A DNA stretch of 64,000 nt from Mangrovibacter plantisponsor. Lineage in GTDB: Bacteria; Pseudomonadota; Gammaproteobacteria; Enterobacterales; Enterobacteriaceae. The notes under the pieces are model-generated. The model did no database searches. It was not told the DNA's origin and saw only the letters and a program-made list of their open reading frames with translations. The position numbers and the translations under genes were made by a program. The stretch is taken from positions 267,749 through 331,748 of the forward strand of contig NZ_QGTS01000002.1 of assembly GCF_003182475.1 (NCBI RefSeq). The letters run 5' to 3'. Below, piece after piece: positions 1 through 9,539 of the stretch; the stretch's first letter is position 1, and each line of letters begins with the position of its first letter.

Positions 1-3000
1 ACGGCGACGGCACCGTCACCTACACCCCGGCTTCCAACTACAACGGCAGCGACACCATTACGTATACGCTCAGTGACGGCAATGGCGGCACGGTCACTGG
101 TACGGTTGCCATCACGGTTACCGCCGTAAACGATGCACCGCTGGCTGGCTCCGTCACGCCACAGACCACCGCCGAAGACACCCCGGTGACGGTGAATGTA
201 CTGGCACCGGCCACCGATCCGGACGGCGATACCCTGGCCGTCAGCACCGCCAGTGCCGGGCACGGCACGGTGACTATCAACGGCGACGGCACGGTCACTT
301 ATACGCCCGCCGCCAACTACAACGGCAGCGACACCATTACGTATACCCTGAGCGACGGCAACGGCGGCACCGTCACCAGTACGGTTGCCATCACGGTTAC
401 CGCAGTAAACGACGCGCCGCTTGCCGGAACCGTCGCACCACAGACCACCGCCGAAGACACCCCGGTGACGGTGAATGTACTGGCACCGGCTACCGATCCG
501 GACGGCGATACCCTGGCCGTCAGCACCGCCAGCGCCGGGCACGGCACGGTAGTGATTAACGGCGACGGTACGGTGACTTATACGCCAACTGCCAATTACA
601 ACGGCAGCGATACCATCACGTACACCCTCAGCGACGGCAATGGCGGCACCGTCACCAGTACGGTTGCCATCACGGTTACCGCAGTAAACGATGCGCCGCT
701 TGCCGGAACCGTCGCACCACAGACTACCGCCGAAGACACCCCTGTGACGGTGAATGTACTGGCACCAGCCACCGATCCGGACGGCGACAGCCTGGCCGTC
801 AGCACCGCCAGTGCCGGGCACGGCACCGTGGTGATTAACGGCGACGGCACGGTCACTTATACGCCCGCCGCCAACTACAACGGCAGCGACACCATTACGT
901 ATACCCTCAGCGACGGCAACGGCGGCACGGTGACCAGCACCATCGCCATCACCGTGACGGCAGTAAACGATGCGCCGCTGGCCGGAACCGTCGCACCGCA
1001 GACCACCGCCGAAGACACCCCGGTCACTGTCAATGTGCTGGCACCAGCTACTGATCCGGACGGCGATACCCTGGCCGTCAGCACCGCCAGTGCCGGGCAC
1101 GGCACAGTGGTGATTAACGGCGATGGCACCGTCACTTATACGCCAGCCGCCAACTACAATGGCAGCGACGTGATTACCTACACAATCAGCGACGGCAATG
1201 GCGGCACGGTCACTGGTACGGTTGCCATCACGGTTACCGCAGTAAACGATGCGCCGCTGGCCGGAACCGTCGCACCACAGACCACAGCCGAAGACACCCC
1301 GGTGACGGTGAATGTACTGGCACCAGCTACCGATCCGGACGGCGATACCCTGGCCGTCAGCACCGCCAGTGCAGACCACGGCACGGTGACTATCAACGGC
1401 GACGGTACGGTCACTTATACGCCCGCCGCCAACTACAACGGCAGCGATACCATTACGTATACCCTCAGCGACGGTAAAGGCGGCACGGTCACCAGTACGG
1501 TTGCCATCACGGTTACGGCGGTGAACGACGCGCCGCTGGCGGGCACCATAGCACCGCAAACCACTGCCGAAGACACCCCGGTGACGGTGAATGTACTGGC
1601 CGGGGCGACGGACCCGGACGGCGACAGCCTGGCCGTCAGCACCGCCAGCGCGAGCCACGGCACAGTCACCATTAACGGCGACGGAACAATCACCTATACG
1701 CCAGCCGCCAACTACAACGGCAGCGATACCATTACGTATACCCTTAGCGACGGTAACGGTGGCACGGTGACCAGCACCATCGCCATCACTGTGACGGCAG
1801 TAAACGACGCCCCGCAGGCAGGAACGGTCGCTCCCCAGACCACCGCCGAAGATACGCCGCTCACCATCAATGTGCTGGCAGCAGCCAGCGACCCGGATGG
1901 CGATACGCTTTCCGTCACTGCTGCAACTGCGGCTCATGGCTCGGTGGTGATTAACCCGGACGGCACACTGACCTATACCCCAAACGCGAACTACCACGGC
2001 AACGATACACTGACCTGGATAGTGAACGACGGGCATGGCGGGCTGGTTACCGGAACAGCCGCTATTGTGGTTACGGCGGTTAATGATGCACCGGTCGCGG
2101 GTAGTGGCCAGGCAACCACCAGTGAAGGCCAGCCCGTCATACTGGATCTTTTGAGTTATGGCAGCGATGTGGATGGCGATACGCTGGCACTTGCCAGTGT
2201 GGCAGTTTCACATGGTTCTGTTGTCCTCAACCCGGACGGCACCATCACCTACACCCCTGACGCCGGGTTTAGCGGCACTGATACGGTGACCTGGACGGTA
2301 AGCGACGGCCAGGGCAGCACTAGCACGGGCACACTGGCACTGGTTGTCACCCCAATTAACCACCCGCCAGTACCCGGCAATGGCGCGGCAGTCACCCAGG
2401 AAGACACACCATTAACCGTGGATGTACTGGCAGGCAGCAGCGACCCGGATGGCGATGCCCTGGTGGTGGTCGCCGCTTCTGCCGCTCATGGTGTGGTTAC
2501 CATCAACCCCGATGGCACTATTACTTACACCCCGAATGCCGACTATAACGGCAACGATACCGTGACATGGATACTTGCCGACGGGCAGGGTGGCAGCGCG
2601 ACAGGAAGCCTGACTATTACGGTCACATCGGTAAACGATAACCCCGTGACTGGCAACCTCAGTGGCACCACGGCGGAAGATACCCCGGTTACTGTGAATG
2701 TGCTGGGTGCTGCCAGCGATGTGGATGGCGACCCGCTGAGTGTCACTACCGCCAGTGCGGGCCATGGCACAGTGACGATTAACCCCGATGGCTCGTTAAC
2801 CTACCGGCCTGCGCCCAACTTTAATGGCACTGACACCCTGACCTGGATGGTGAGTGATGGCAAAGGTGGCTTTGCCTCTGGCTCAATGGCGATGGTAGTC
2901 ACACCGGTTAACGACCTGCCACAGACTCAACCGGACAATGCATCCACTCAGCAAAATACCCCGGTGACGGTGAATGTACTGACAAATGACCAGGACCCTG

Positions 3001-3719
3001 ATGGTGACCGGGTGACGCTGGCCAGTGCAACAGCCGGTAATGGCACGGTTTTGTTGAATGCCAATGGCTCGCTCACCTATACCCCCAACGCGGGTTTCAG
3101 CGGAACAGATACCGTGACTTACCAGGTCAATGATGGCAATGGCGGGCTGGCAACCGGAGTACTGACGGTTCGTGTGGCGCCGTTGCCTGTCAGCCCCATA
3201 GGTCCGGATACCACACCTCCCGGTAACGGCAATACAGATAACGGCAATAACAACACCAGTAATCCTGCAACCACAACATTCTTTGTGCCGGGAGATAACG
3301 GCTTCCGTGTTCCCGAACAGAGCGCCAGCCCTCCCGATTTCTCCCTTACGGTGAGGCAGTATGACCCGGTGTTACTGGATGCGGTTAATGCCATTAAAGG
3401 CCTGAGCGGGAATGCGCAACTGTTTGGCGGCGCACCGGGAAGCCAGGCGGTCGCCGGGGTGCAGTCTCTGGGGTTATTCAGCGGCCTGGATACCAATTCA
3501 AATGAAGTGATTCGCCAAATGGTCAGCCGTTTTGATGTACCAGAAATTTTTTCACCGCAACCGCTGGGCGGTAATAACGCGCTGGCCGGGCTCGGTAACC
3601 CTGAAACTAACGACCTGTTTGCATCGGCATTGCCGGAGCCAACCGCCTCTGACCAGGTGCAGGCCATTGTTTCCCGTGAACAACTGGCATTGAGGGAACT
3701 GATTCGCGCATTAAGTTAA
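1..3719 (+). CDS. Giant tandem-repeat surface/adhesin protein (5' end outside window)
   Basis: The reading frame is already open at base 3 and ends with TAA at 3717-3719, so only the C-terminal ~1238 residues are seen. Eleven full repeats of about 93 residues run in series, each with the pattern EDTP-VTVNVL-DPDGD-L-HGTV-INGDGT-TYTP-NYNGSDT-TYT-SDG-GG-AITVTAVNDAP. This is the Ig-like/cadherin-like 'tandem-95' repeat of large secreted adhesins, where DPDGD and NDAP suggest calcium binding between domains. After a Gly/Asn/Pro-rich linker comes a unique C-terminal domain of ~140 residues (about 3290-3716) with no RTX nonapeptides. The genes immediately downstream encode envelope export parts, so it is probably their substrate. 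The first visible in-frame start (GTG 186) is an internal codon, not the true start. Confidence 0.9.
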   Translation, partial: GDGTVTYTPASNYNGSDTITYTLSDGNGGTVTGTVAITVTAVNDAPLAGSVTPQTTAEDTPVTVNVLAPATDPDGDTLAVSTASAGHGTVTINGDGTVTYTPAANYNGSDTITYTLSDGNGGTVTSTVAITVTAVNDAPLAGTVAPQTTAEDTPVTVNVLAPATDPDGDTLAVSTASAGHGTVVINGDGTVTYTPTANYNGSDTITYTLSDGNGGTVTSTVAITVTAVNDAPLAGTVAPQTTAEDTPVTVNVLAPATDPDGDSLAVSTASAGHGTVVINGDGTVTYTPAANYNGSDTITYTLSDGNGGTVTSTIAITVTAVNDAPLAGTVAPQTTAEDTPVTVNVLAPATDPDGDTLAVSTASAGHGTVVINGDGTVTYTPAANYNGSDVITYTISDGNGGTVTGTVAITVTAVNDAPLAGTVAPQTTAEDTPVTVNVLAPATDPDGDTLAVSTASADHGTVTINGDGTVTYTPAANYNGSDTITYTLSDGKGGTVTSTVAITVTAVNDAPLAGTIAPQTTAEDTPVTVNVLAGATDPDGDSLAVSTASASHGTVTINGDGTITYTPAANYNGSDTITYTLSDGNGGTVTSTIAITVTAVNDAPQAGTVAPQTTAEDTPLTINVLAAASDPDGDTLSVTAATAAHGSVVINPDGTLTYTPNANYHGNDTLTWIVNDGHGGLVTGTAAIVVTAVNDAPVAGSGQATTSEGQPVILDLLSYGSDVDGDTLALASVAVSHGSVVLNPDGTITYTPDAGFSGTDTVTWTVSDGQGSTSTGTLALVVTPINHPPVPGNGAAVTQEDTPLTVDVLAGSSDPDGDALVVVAASAAHGVVTINPDGTITYTPNADYNGNDTVTWILADGQGGSATGSLTITVTSVNDNPVTGNLSGTTAEDTPVTVNVLGAASDVDGDPLSVTTASAGHGTVTINPDGSLTYRPAPNFNGTDTLTWMVSDGKGGFASGSMAMVVTPVNDLPQTQPDNASTQQNTPVTVNVLTNDQDPDGDRVTLASATAGNGTVLLNANGSLTYTPNAGFSGTDTVTYQVNDGNGGLATGVLTVRVAPLPVSPIGPDTTPPGNGNTDNGNNNTSNPATTTFFVPGDNGFRVPEQSASPPDFSLTVRQYDPVLLDAVNAIKGLSGNAQLFGGAPGSQAVAGVQSLGLFSGLDTNSNEVIRQMVSRFDVPEIFSPQPLGGNNALAGLGNPETNDLFASALPEPTASDQVQAIVSREQLALRELIRALS
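3..1844 (+). repeat. 279-bp tandem DNA repeats inside the adhesin gene
   Basis: Units start at 171, 450, 729, 1008, 1287 and 1566 with an exact 279-bp period, and a partial unit precedes them. They are nearly identical at DNA level. From 1845 to about 3180 the same protein repeat continues but the DNA has diverged, and one unit is shortened to 92 codons. Such a block is prone to recombination and to collapse in short-read assembly. Confidence 0.93.
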
Positions 3720-3728
3720 TGGTGGCAG

Positions 3729-5255
3729 ATGGTGACAATAACACAACGTGCAAGTCTGGTTTTGGCAGGGATAACGCTCATGCTTTCTGGATGTACGGTA
3801 ACTGAAAAACCCATTGATTCTGATGCACAGGCCTGGCGTGCTTATGACCGGATCAATGAACTGGTGGGGGATAATGAACCGGTACGTGGCCCCATTTCGT
3901 TGTATGAAGCCATGGCCCGGGCACTGAAATATAACCTCGACCAGCGCATCGAACTGATGGATGAAGAATGGAAAAGAAAACTGAGTGATGTCAGCGAGCT
4001 GGGCATGATGCCTGCTTTTGATGTCGGTGGTGGCCGCAACTGGCGTAACAACTATTCGGGCTCCAGTAGCCGTTCGTTGCTGGATGGCACCGAATCGCTC
4101 CAGTCTTCGACTTCGTCAGACCGCCAGACCTGGAACGGTGAGCTGTCTGCCAGTTGGGATATCCTGGATTTCGGGCTTTCCTGGGTGCAGAGCAAGCAAA
4201 ACATTGATGAGCAATATATTGCCCAGGAGCGGCGGCGCAAGGTAGTAAGCCGAATTCTGGAGGATGTGCGTACCGCGTACTGGCGGGCGGTGAGTGCCGA
4301 CCGTACTCACGAAAAGCTCATCAAACTTGAAGCGATGGCACAAAAAGCATTGTGGCAGGCAGCGCAACTGGAAAAACGGCGCAATGTCGCGCCACTGAGT
4401 GTACTGAATTACCAGCATGATTTGCTGGAAATACAGGCCAACGTTCAGCGCATGCAACGTGAACTGTTTTTCGCCAAAAAACAACTTGCCGCACTGATCA
4501 ACCTGAAGCCGGAAACCCCGTTCAGGCTGGTGTTGCCAGACCGTACCGCGGTGGTGCCGGAGTTACCGGGCTCGGCGGAACAAATGATTTTGATTGGCCT
4601 GAAATACCGCTCGGAACTGCGTGAGTCAAGTTACCGCAAACGGATTAACGAGCGTGAACTGGATAAGGTGCTGTTGCAAAACCTGCCGTCATTCAAAGCG
4701 TTACTGGGCCTGAACTACGACAGCAACAGTTATTTGTACAACAACACCTGGAGCAACTTTTCCAGCTCTGTGAGCTGGAATCTGATGAGCCTGTTCCGTT
4801 ACCCACTGGAGCGTGATGCAGTAAAAGCAGAAGCCGGGTTGATTCAGGCGCGGGAAGATGCACTGGTGATGGCGATTCTGACCCAGATTTATGTTGCCCG
4901 GGCGCGTTTTATCCGCCTGTCTCAGGAACTGAATACGGTACGCCAGGGCCATGAAGTGCAGGAACGTATTTTAACCCTGACTGAAGCCGGGTTTAAAGGC
5001 CGCATGATTAGCCAGAAAGATCTGGTACAGGTAGAGATGAAATCCATTCTGGATGAAGTGCGTTATGACACCGCCTACGCGGATTTACAGAATGCCTATG
5101 CGAACTTATACGCCTCGATGGGTATCGACAGCTTTGATTTGGGGAATACCGATAAAGAATCTGTAGCGGTTATTGCGGGCAAATTGCAGGAGTACTGGAC
5201 CGAAGAGATCACCACCCTTCCGCAACTGGTCAGGGAGGAGGACCAAAAACAATGA
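3729..5255 (+). CDS. TolC-family outer-membrane lipoprotein
   Basis: This 508-residue protein belongs to the outer membrane efflux (TolC/OprM) family. The N-terminus is a lipoprotein signal with lipobox LSGC at residues 19-22, so it should be anchored to the outer membrane as OprM and CusC are. Long amphipathic helices rich in A, Q, E and R follow (for example around ERRRKVVSRILEDVRTAYWRA), typical of the periplasmic coiled-coil barrel. It starts 9 bases after the adhesin stop, and its stop overlaps the next gene's ATG. Role inferred from family and context: the outer-membrane channel of the export system. The putative substrate gene and two adaptor genes lie alongside. Confidence 0.9.
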   Translation: MVTITQRASLVLAGITLMLSGCTVTEKPIDSDAQAWRAYDRINELVGDNEPVRGPISLYEAMARALKYNLDQRIELMDEEWKRKLSDVSELGMMPAFDVGGGRNWRNNYSGSSSRSLLDGTESLQSSTSSDRQTWNGELSASWDILDFGLSWVQSKQNIDEQYIAQERRRKVVSRILEDVRTAYWRAVSADRTHEKLIKLEAMAQKALWQAAQLEKRRNVAPLSVLNYQHDLLEIQANVQRMQRELFFAKKQLAALINLKPETPFRLVLPDRTAVVPELPGSAEQMILIGLKYRSELRESSYRKRINERELDKVLLQNLPSFKALLGLNYDSNSYLYNNTWSNFSSSVSWNLMSLFRYPLERDAVKAEAGLIQAREDALVMAILTQIYVARARFIRLSQELNTVRQGHEVQERILTLTEAGFKGRMISQKDLVQVEMKSILDEVRYDTAYADLQNAYANLYASMGIDSFDLGNTDKESVAVIAGKLQEYWTEEITTLPQLVREEDQKQ

Positions 5256-6022
5256 GAAAACTTATTGGCTATTGCGCATTTTTGGGAATCACAAGTCTGG
5301 CTGGCGTAGCGACACCGGGTTTTGCCCGGGCGGAAACCCAGCAGGCTCAGGGTATTTTACGGGCAGTGCACGAAGCCACGCTGTCTTCTGAGCTGGCGGC
5401 GCAAATCGAACAGATTCCTTACCGGGAAGGGATGGCGTTCCGCCAGGGAGATTTACTGGTCAGTTTTAACTGTGCTCTACCGCGTGCTGAAGCCGAAGCT
5501 GCACGCCAGGAGGTCAGGGTGAAGAAAAGTGCCTGGGATACCAATATCGAACTGGATAAATTCCAGTCCGTGGGCCGTTACGACCTGATTGCCGCCGAAG
5601 GGGAATACCGCAAAGCACTGGCCCGGGCCAAAAGCCTGGAAATCCAGGTGAGTTATTGCGAAATCCGTGCACCTTTTGACGGGCAGGTACAGGCGCTGAA
5701 AGTCGCGCCATGGGAAGCGGTTTCTGCCGGGCAGGCGTTGCTGACCATTGTTGACCCGGGTGAACTCGAACTCAATATTATCGTGCCTTCAGGCTGGCTG
5801 ACCTGGTTGCACCCCGGGAGTGAATTTACTTTCGAAGCACAGGAAAGCCACAGCACCAGCACCGGGCATATCACCCGCGTTTTGCCGCAAATTGATGCCG
5901 TGAGTAAAACCGTCAAGGTGATTGGTGTGCTGGATACCGAAGACGGTGCCAGCGTGCAGTTTGCCCCGGGTATGAGTGGCAGGGTGGCGTTCACTGAAGG
6001 CAGGGAGGCGGCTAATGATTAA
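5252..6022 (+). CDS. HlyD-type periplasmic adaptor (short)
   Basis: A 256-residue membrane-fusion protein. It has an N-terminal signal sequence (about residues 1-27), then a lipoyl/barrel-sandwich half around EQIPYREGMAFRQGDLLVSF, a short helical hairpin, and the second lipoyl half around CEIRAPFDGQVQALKVAPWE. The ATG overlaps the stop of the TolC gene (ATGA), showing translational coupling. The hairpin is much shorter than in HlyD or AcrA, so it may form only part of a composite adaptor with the next two proteins. Role as periplasmic bridge to the TolC-like channel is inferred from family and operon position. Confidence 0.88.
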   Translation: MRKLIGYCAFLGITSLAGVATPGFARAETQQAQGILRAVHEATLSSELAAQIEQIPYREGMAFRQGDLLVSFNCALPRAEAEAARQEVRVKKSAWDTNIELDKFQSVGRYDLIAAEGEYRKALARAKSLEIQVSYCEIRAPFDGQVQALKVAPWEAVSAGQALLTIVDPGELELNIIVPSGWLTWLHPGSEFTFEAQESHSTSTGHITRVLPQIDAVSKTVKVIGVLDTEDGASVQFAPGMSGRVAFTEGREAAND

Positions 6023-7448
6023 TATGCGCCAGAAAGTGGAACCACTGCGCCCGGAAAAAACCAGTGATACCGGGCAAAGCACAGCAAAAGAGAACCCGGC
6101 CAGCCAGTCGCAACAACACACGCCTGCCAACCAGGGGCTGGCTTTACAGGCGCTCAAGCTCCTGCAGTTTGAAGAAGCGATTCGTAAACTGCCCGACACC
6201 CCATTGCTACTGGTACACCTGGTGAATGCCACCCGGCAATTATTGCCTTTTGAGCAGGCCATGGTCTGCCAGCGCCACCGCTTCAGTGGCCGGTTAAAAA
6301 TCATTCAGGTTTCAGATATCCCACAGGCTGACCGCAAGTCACCCCTGTTACTGGCAATGGAGCAGTACCTGCATGTGCGTGGCAAGGCTCTACAGCAGAG
6401 CCATATTTTTACGCTGGCAGAAAGTGACCTGCCTGTTCTCAAAAACCATGCGCTGCCTTATGGAATGTGGATACCGCTTGGGCAGAGTGGCCAGGTTGAT
6501 GCCGGGTTGGTTTGCCTGAGAAGCCAGCAGCCTTTTTTGCCTGCCGAGCTCTCACTGGCGCAACGCCTTGCCGGCACTTATACCCACGCCTGGCTGGCAC
6601 TGGAAGGTAAACACAGTCTGGCGACCGGGTCGCACCGATTCAAACCGTTGCTCTGGGCCGTGCCACTGCTACTGGTTGCCTGTGGGTTTATTCCCGTACC
6701 GCTTAGTGTGGTAGCCCCCGTGGAAGTGGTGGCCCGCGACCCGTGGCGGCTGACGGCACCAATTGAAGGCGTGGTGCGCCAGATTCGTGTCGAGCCCAAC
6801 AGCCCGGTCAAACAGGGTGACGCACTGCTGCAGTTTGAAGATTTAAAGCCTTATAACGAAATGGTGGTCGCCGGGCGAAAACTGGCGGTGGCCGAGGCGC
6901 GCAGTGAACAGGTGAACAGCGCCGCCTTTGATGACCCGGATGCGCGGGCAGAAATGGCGGTTGCCGGTACCGAATACCAACTGGCAAAGGTGAACTACCA
7001 GTACATGTCGGATGTGTACCAGCGCACCCGGGTGACTGCTCCGGTTAATGGTGTGGCGATTTTCACCAACAAGCGGGAGTGGGAAGGCAAACCAGTGCGG
7101 GTAGGGGAAGAGATTATGCAAATCGCAGACCCGCACCGTATCCAGTTCCGTATTGACCTGCCGTTGAAAGACAATATCCCGCTGAAACAGGGGAGTGATG
7201 TCACACTGTTTCTCGACAGCTCGCCGATGAAAGCCTGGCATGCCTCGCTGAGTAGCTACAGTTATACCCCGCAAACCACCCCGGAAGGTATCAGCAGCTA
7301 TGTATTGCTGGCAGACCTGCAACCTGGTGAAGGCTACCCGCGAATTGGCGCCCGGGGAACGGCACGGGTTTACAGTGAAACCGTGCCACTCTGGTTCCAG
7401 CTTTTACGCCGCCCCATCGCCTGGGTGCGCCAGCACACGGGGGTGTAG
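6015..7448 (+). CDS. Inner-membrane HlyD-type adaptor with cytoplasmic N-terminal domain
   Basis: 477 residues. ATG at 6015 overlaps the previous stop by 8 bases. Residues 1 to ~205 look soluble and GAF-like in position, with no signal sequence. One membrane segment follows around LLWAVPLLLVACGFIPVPL, then a periplasmic HlyD region with lipoyl halves (LTAPIEGVVRQIRVEPNSPV and TRVTAPVNGVAIF) and a helical hairpin between them. The large cytoplasmic part is unusual for an adaptor and could sense a signal or receive the substrate. The family assignment of the HlyD part is firm. The identity of the N-terminal domain is inferred only from its position and needs a structure search. Confidence 0.85.
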   Translation: MINMRQKVEPLRPEKTSDTGQSTAKENPASQSQQHTPANQGLALQALKLLQFEEAIRKLPDTPLLLVHLVNATRQLLPFEQAMVCQRHRFSGRLKIIQVSDIPQADRKSPLLLAMEQYLHVRGKALQQSHIFTLAESDLPVLKNHALPYGMWIPLGQSGQVDAGLVCLRSQQPFLPAELSLAQRLAGTYTHAWLALEGKHSLATGSHRFKPLLWAVPLLLVACGFIPVPLSVVAPVEVVARDPWRLTAPIEGVVRQIRVEPNSPVKQGDALLQFEDLKPYNEMVVAGRKLAVAEARSEQVNSAAFDDPDARAEMAVAGTEYQLAKVNYQYMSDVYQRTRVTAPVNGVAIFTNKREWEGKPVRVGEEIMQIADPHRIQFRIDLPLKDNIPLKQGSDVTLFLDSSPMKAWHASLSSYSYTPQTTPEGISSYVLLADLQPGEGYPRIGARGTARVYSETVPLWFQLLRRPIAWVRQHTGV

Positions 7449-7450
7449 CC

Positions 7451-9520
7451 ATGAGTGACGACACTCAAACTCTGCCAAGCCTGCGCCAGGATATTCGCCT
7501 GCAACCCGGTGAACACCCGGGCGACTGGCAACTGTATGATCCCTGGCAACATCTGTTCTTCCGTATTGGCGAGGAAGATTTACTGTTTTTATCCCGGCCA
7601 AATTGCCGCACCCTGGGTGACCTGAAACAAACCCTTGCCGCGCAGGGAGAAACCCTTGATACCGGGCAGTTCCGGGCGTTCGTCCAGTTTTTGCAACAGC
7701 ACCGGTTAGTGAGCGGGCAACCCTGGGAAAGCCTGGTCAGTGCATCCGCATCCCGCCTGCTTTCAGCACCACGGATGATCCACGTTCCGTTGTGGGATCC
7801 GGTGCCCATGTTGCAGTTTATTGCCAGCATGCGGATCCCCGGTGTGTGGGCTATTTTGTGGTTCTTATGGGGGGCTTTCACGCTGAGTGGTGTGTGGCTG
7901 GTGGCCCGCCAGTGGGATAGCTACCTGGCAACTTTCCACCAGTTTACTACGGCCTCCGCCATGGTCAGTTTCGGTGTGGCGCTGGTGGTTCTGAAAATTT
8001 GCCATGAACTGGGCCATGCCGCTGTGGCACTGCGCCAGGGGGCGATGCCCGGCAAAATGGGGGTGGCTGTCTACCTGGTGTTCCCCTTGCTGTATACCGA
8101 TTTAACCCGGGCACAGATGATAACCAACCCTCATAAACGGATGTGGATAGCGCTGGGCGGCATTATTGCCGAAAGCCTGGTTGCCGGGCTGGCAACCGCC
8201 GCCTGGGCGGTGCTCCCCCCGGGCACGCTGCGCGGGGTCTGTTTTGTGGTGGCAACCACCAGTTGGGTTACTACACTGGCACTGAACCTGAACCCGCTGG
8301 CACGGTTTGATGGCTATTACTTTCTCAGTGATTTATTGCGAGTTGAAAACCTGCAGCCACGCGCCTTCGCGCTGATGCGTTACTACGGCTACCGCCTGCT
8401 ATTCGGCAAGGTTGTCGCGCCGCCAGAGCCTTTGCAGGGCGCGCGGGTGAAACTGATGGCCTGCTACGGTGTGCTGGTATTTATTTACCAGCGCTCACTG
8501 GTGCTGGGCATTGGCTATTTTGCCTGGCATTTTCTGTTCCCGGCACTGGGGCTTGCCGTTTTCGCCTGGTTTGTTGTGCATTATGTGTTAGTGCCTGTGG
8601 TGCAAATGACAAAAACCAGCCTCGGTTATCGCCAGCGCTTACACCCCGTGCGCCGCGCTGCTCTGTTGCTGTTGTTACTGGCGGGTGTCGGGGTGTTTAT
8701 TGTGCCACTACCTGCATCAGTGAATGTACCGGCAATTGCCAGTTATCAGGTGCAGCAACCTATTACGGTGCCGGAAAATGCCCAGCTGGTGCACCTTGCC
8801 GTGCGCGACGGCCAACAGGTGACTGCCGGGCAGTTAGTCATGCAGTTTCGCTCACCGGAACTCACATTTCGTTACCAGGAAACGGAGCTTAACCGCGATT
8901 TATTACAATTTCGCCTCGACCGAATTGGCGGTTCAGACAGCGAGAAAGTGGAAACGCTGGTACTGCGCCAGCAACTGGAAGAGGCGCGGGATAACCTGGC
9001 GGGCCTTGAGAAACAACGGGAGCAGCTTACCTGGCGCGCGGCGGTTGCCGGGCGAGTGGTTGACCTGAAACCAGGGCTGGCTGTGGGCCAGTGGGTGGAC
9101 CCGTCACAAGTCCTTGCCAGAGTGGTACAGCCCGAACACTGGGATGTGAGCGGGTATGTGGATGAGCGCTATATCAATGGGTTAAAGCCGGGCCTTACGG
9201 GGAAATTTATCCCTGACGCACCTACGCTGCCAGCCGTTGCGGTACGTATTGCGCGCCTTGACCCGGGCAGTGCTGAGTTTATTGCTCCCCCGGCGTTAAG
9301 TTCGCTGTGGGGCGGCAAAATTGATTCGCTAAAAGGGGAGCAGGGTGAAGCCATTCCGCTGGTGGCGATGCACCGTATAGCATTTACTCTGGATAACCAG
9401 CGGTACGCCGGGCAACAGATTTTACAAGGTGATGTGGTTCTGCCCCTGGCACCGGAAAGCCTGATCACGCGGATCGGGCGAAGAGTATGGCAAATCGTTA
9501 TTGCTGAGCTTAACCAGTAG
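7451..9520 (+). CDS. M50 (site-2 protease type) membrane protein fused to HlyD domain
   Basis: 689 residues. The zinc motif HELGH is at residues 185-189 inside a membrane segment, and the second M50 motif (N-P-x4-D-G, residues 281-288, in LNPLARFDGYY) is intact, so an active metalloprotease is plausible. Several further membrane helices lie at about 130-155, 165-185, 235-275 and 350-380. The C-terminal ~270 residues carry HlyD-like lipoyl and hairpin sequence (ENAQLVHLAVRDGQQVTAGQ; WRAAVAGRVVDLKPGLAVGQ). It starts 2 bases after the previous stop. In this locus it occupies the place an ABC exporter would take in a type I system. Whether it cleaves, moves or merely anchors the substrate is not known. 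Confidence 0.88.
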   Translation: MSDDTQTLPSLRQDIRLQPGEHPGDWQLYDPWQHLFFRIGEEDLLFLSRPNCRTLGDLKQTLAAQGETLDTGQFRAFVQFLQQHRLVSGQPWESLVSASASRLLSAPRMIHVPLWDPVPMLQFIASMRIPGVWAILWFLWGAFTLSGVWLVARQWDSYLATFHQFTTASAMVSFGVALVVLKICHELGHAAVALRQGAMPGKMGVAVYLVFPLLYTDLTRAQMITNPHKRMWIALGGIIAESLVAGLATAAWAVLPPGTLRGVCFVVATTSWVTTLALNLNPLARFDGYYFLSDLLRVENLQPRAFALMRYYGYRLLFGKVVAPPEPLQGARVKLMACYGVLVFIYQRSLVLGIGYFAWHFLFPALGLAVFAWFVVHYVLVPVVQMTKTSLGYRQRLHPVRRAALLLLLLAGVGVFIVPLPASVNVPAIASYQVQQPITVPENAQLVHLAVRDGQQVTAGQLVMQFRSPELTFRYQETELNRDLLQFRLDRIGGSDSEKVETLVLRQQLEEARDNLAGLEKQREQLTWRAAVAGRVVDLKPGLAVGQWVDPSQVLARVVQPEHWDVSGYVDERYINGLKPGLTGKFIPDAPTLPAVAVRIARLDPGSAEFIAPPALSSLWGGKIDSLKGEQGEAIPLVAMHRIAFTLDNQRYAGQQILQGDVVLPLAPESLITRIGRRVWQIVIAELNQ

Positions 9521-9539
9521 GTTAGCCAAGGAGTGAACG

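Noticed and set aside
38..1918. Series of 70-90 residue open frames on the reverse strand with 279-base spacing
   Set aside because: They are the antisense shadow of the repeat DNA in the adhesin gene and recur only because the repeat does. No ribosome sites were seen.
3119..3667. 182-residue reverse-strand frame opposite the adhesin C-terminus
   Set aside because: It lies wholly antisense to a clear coding region and has no family features.
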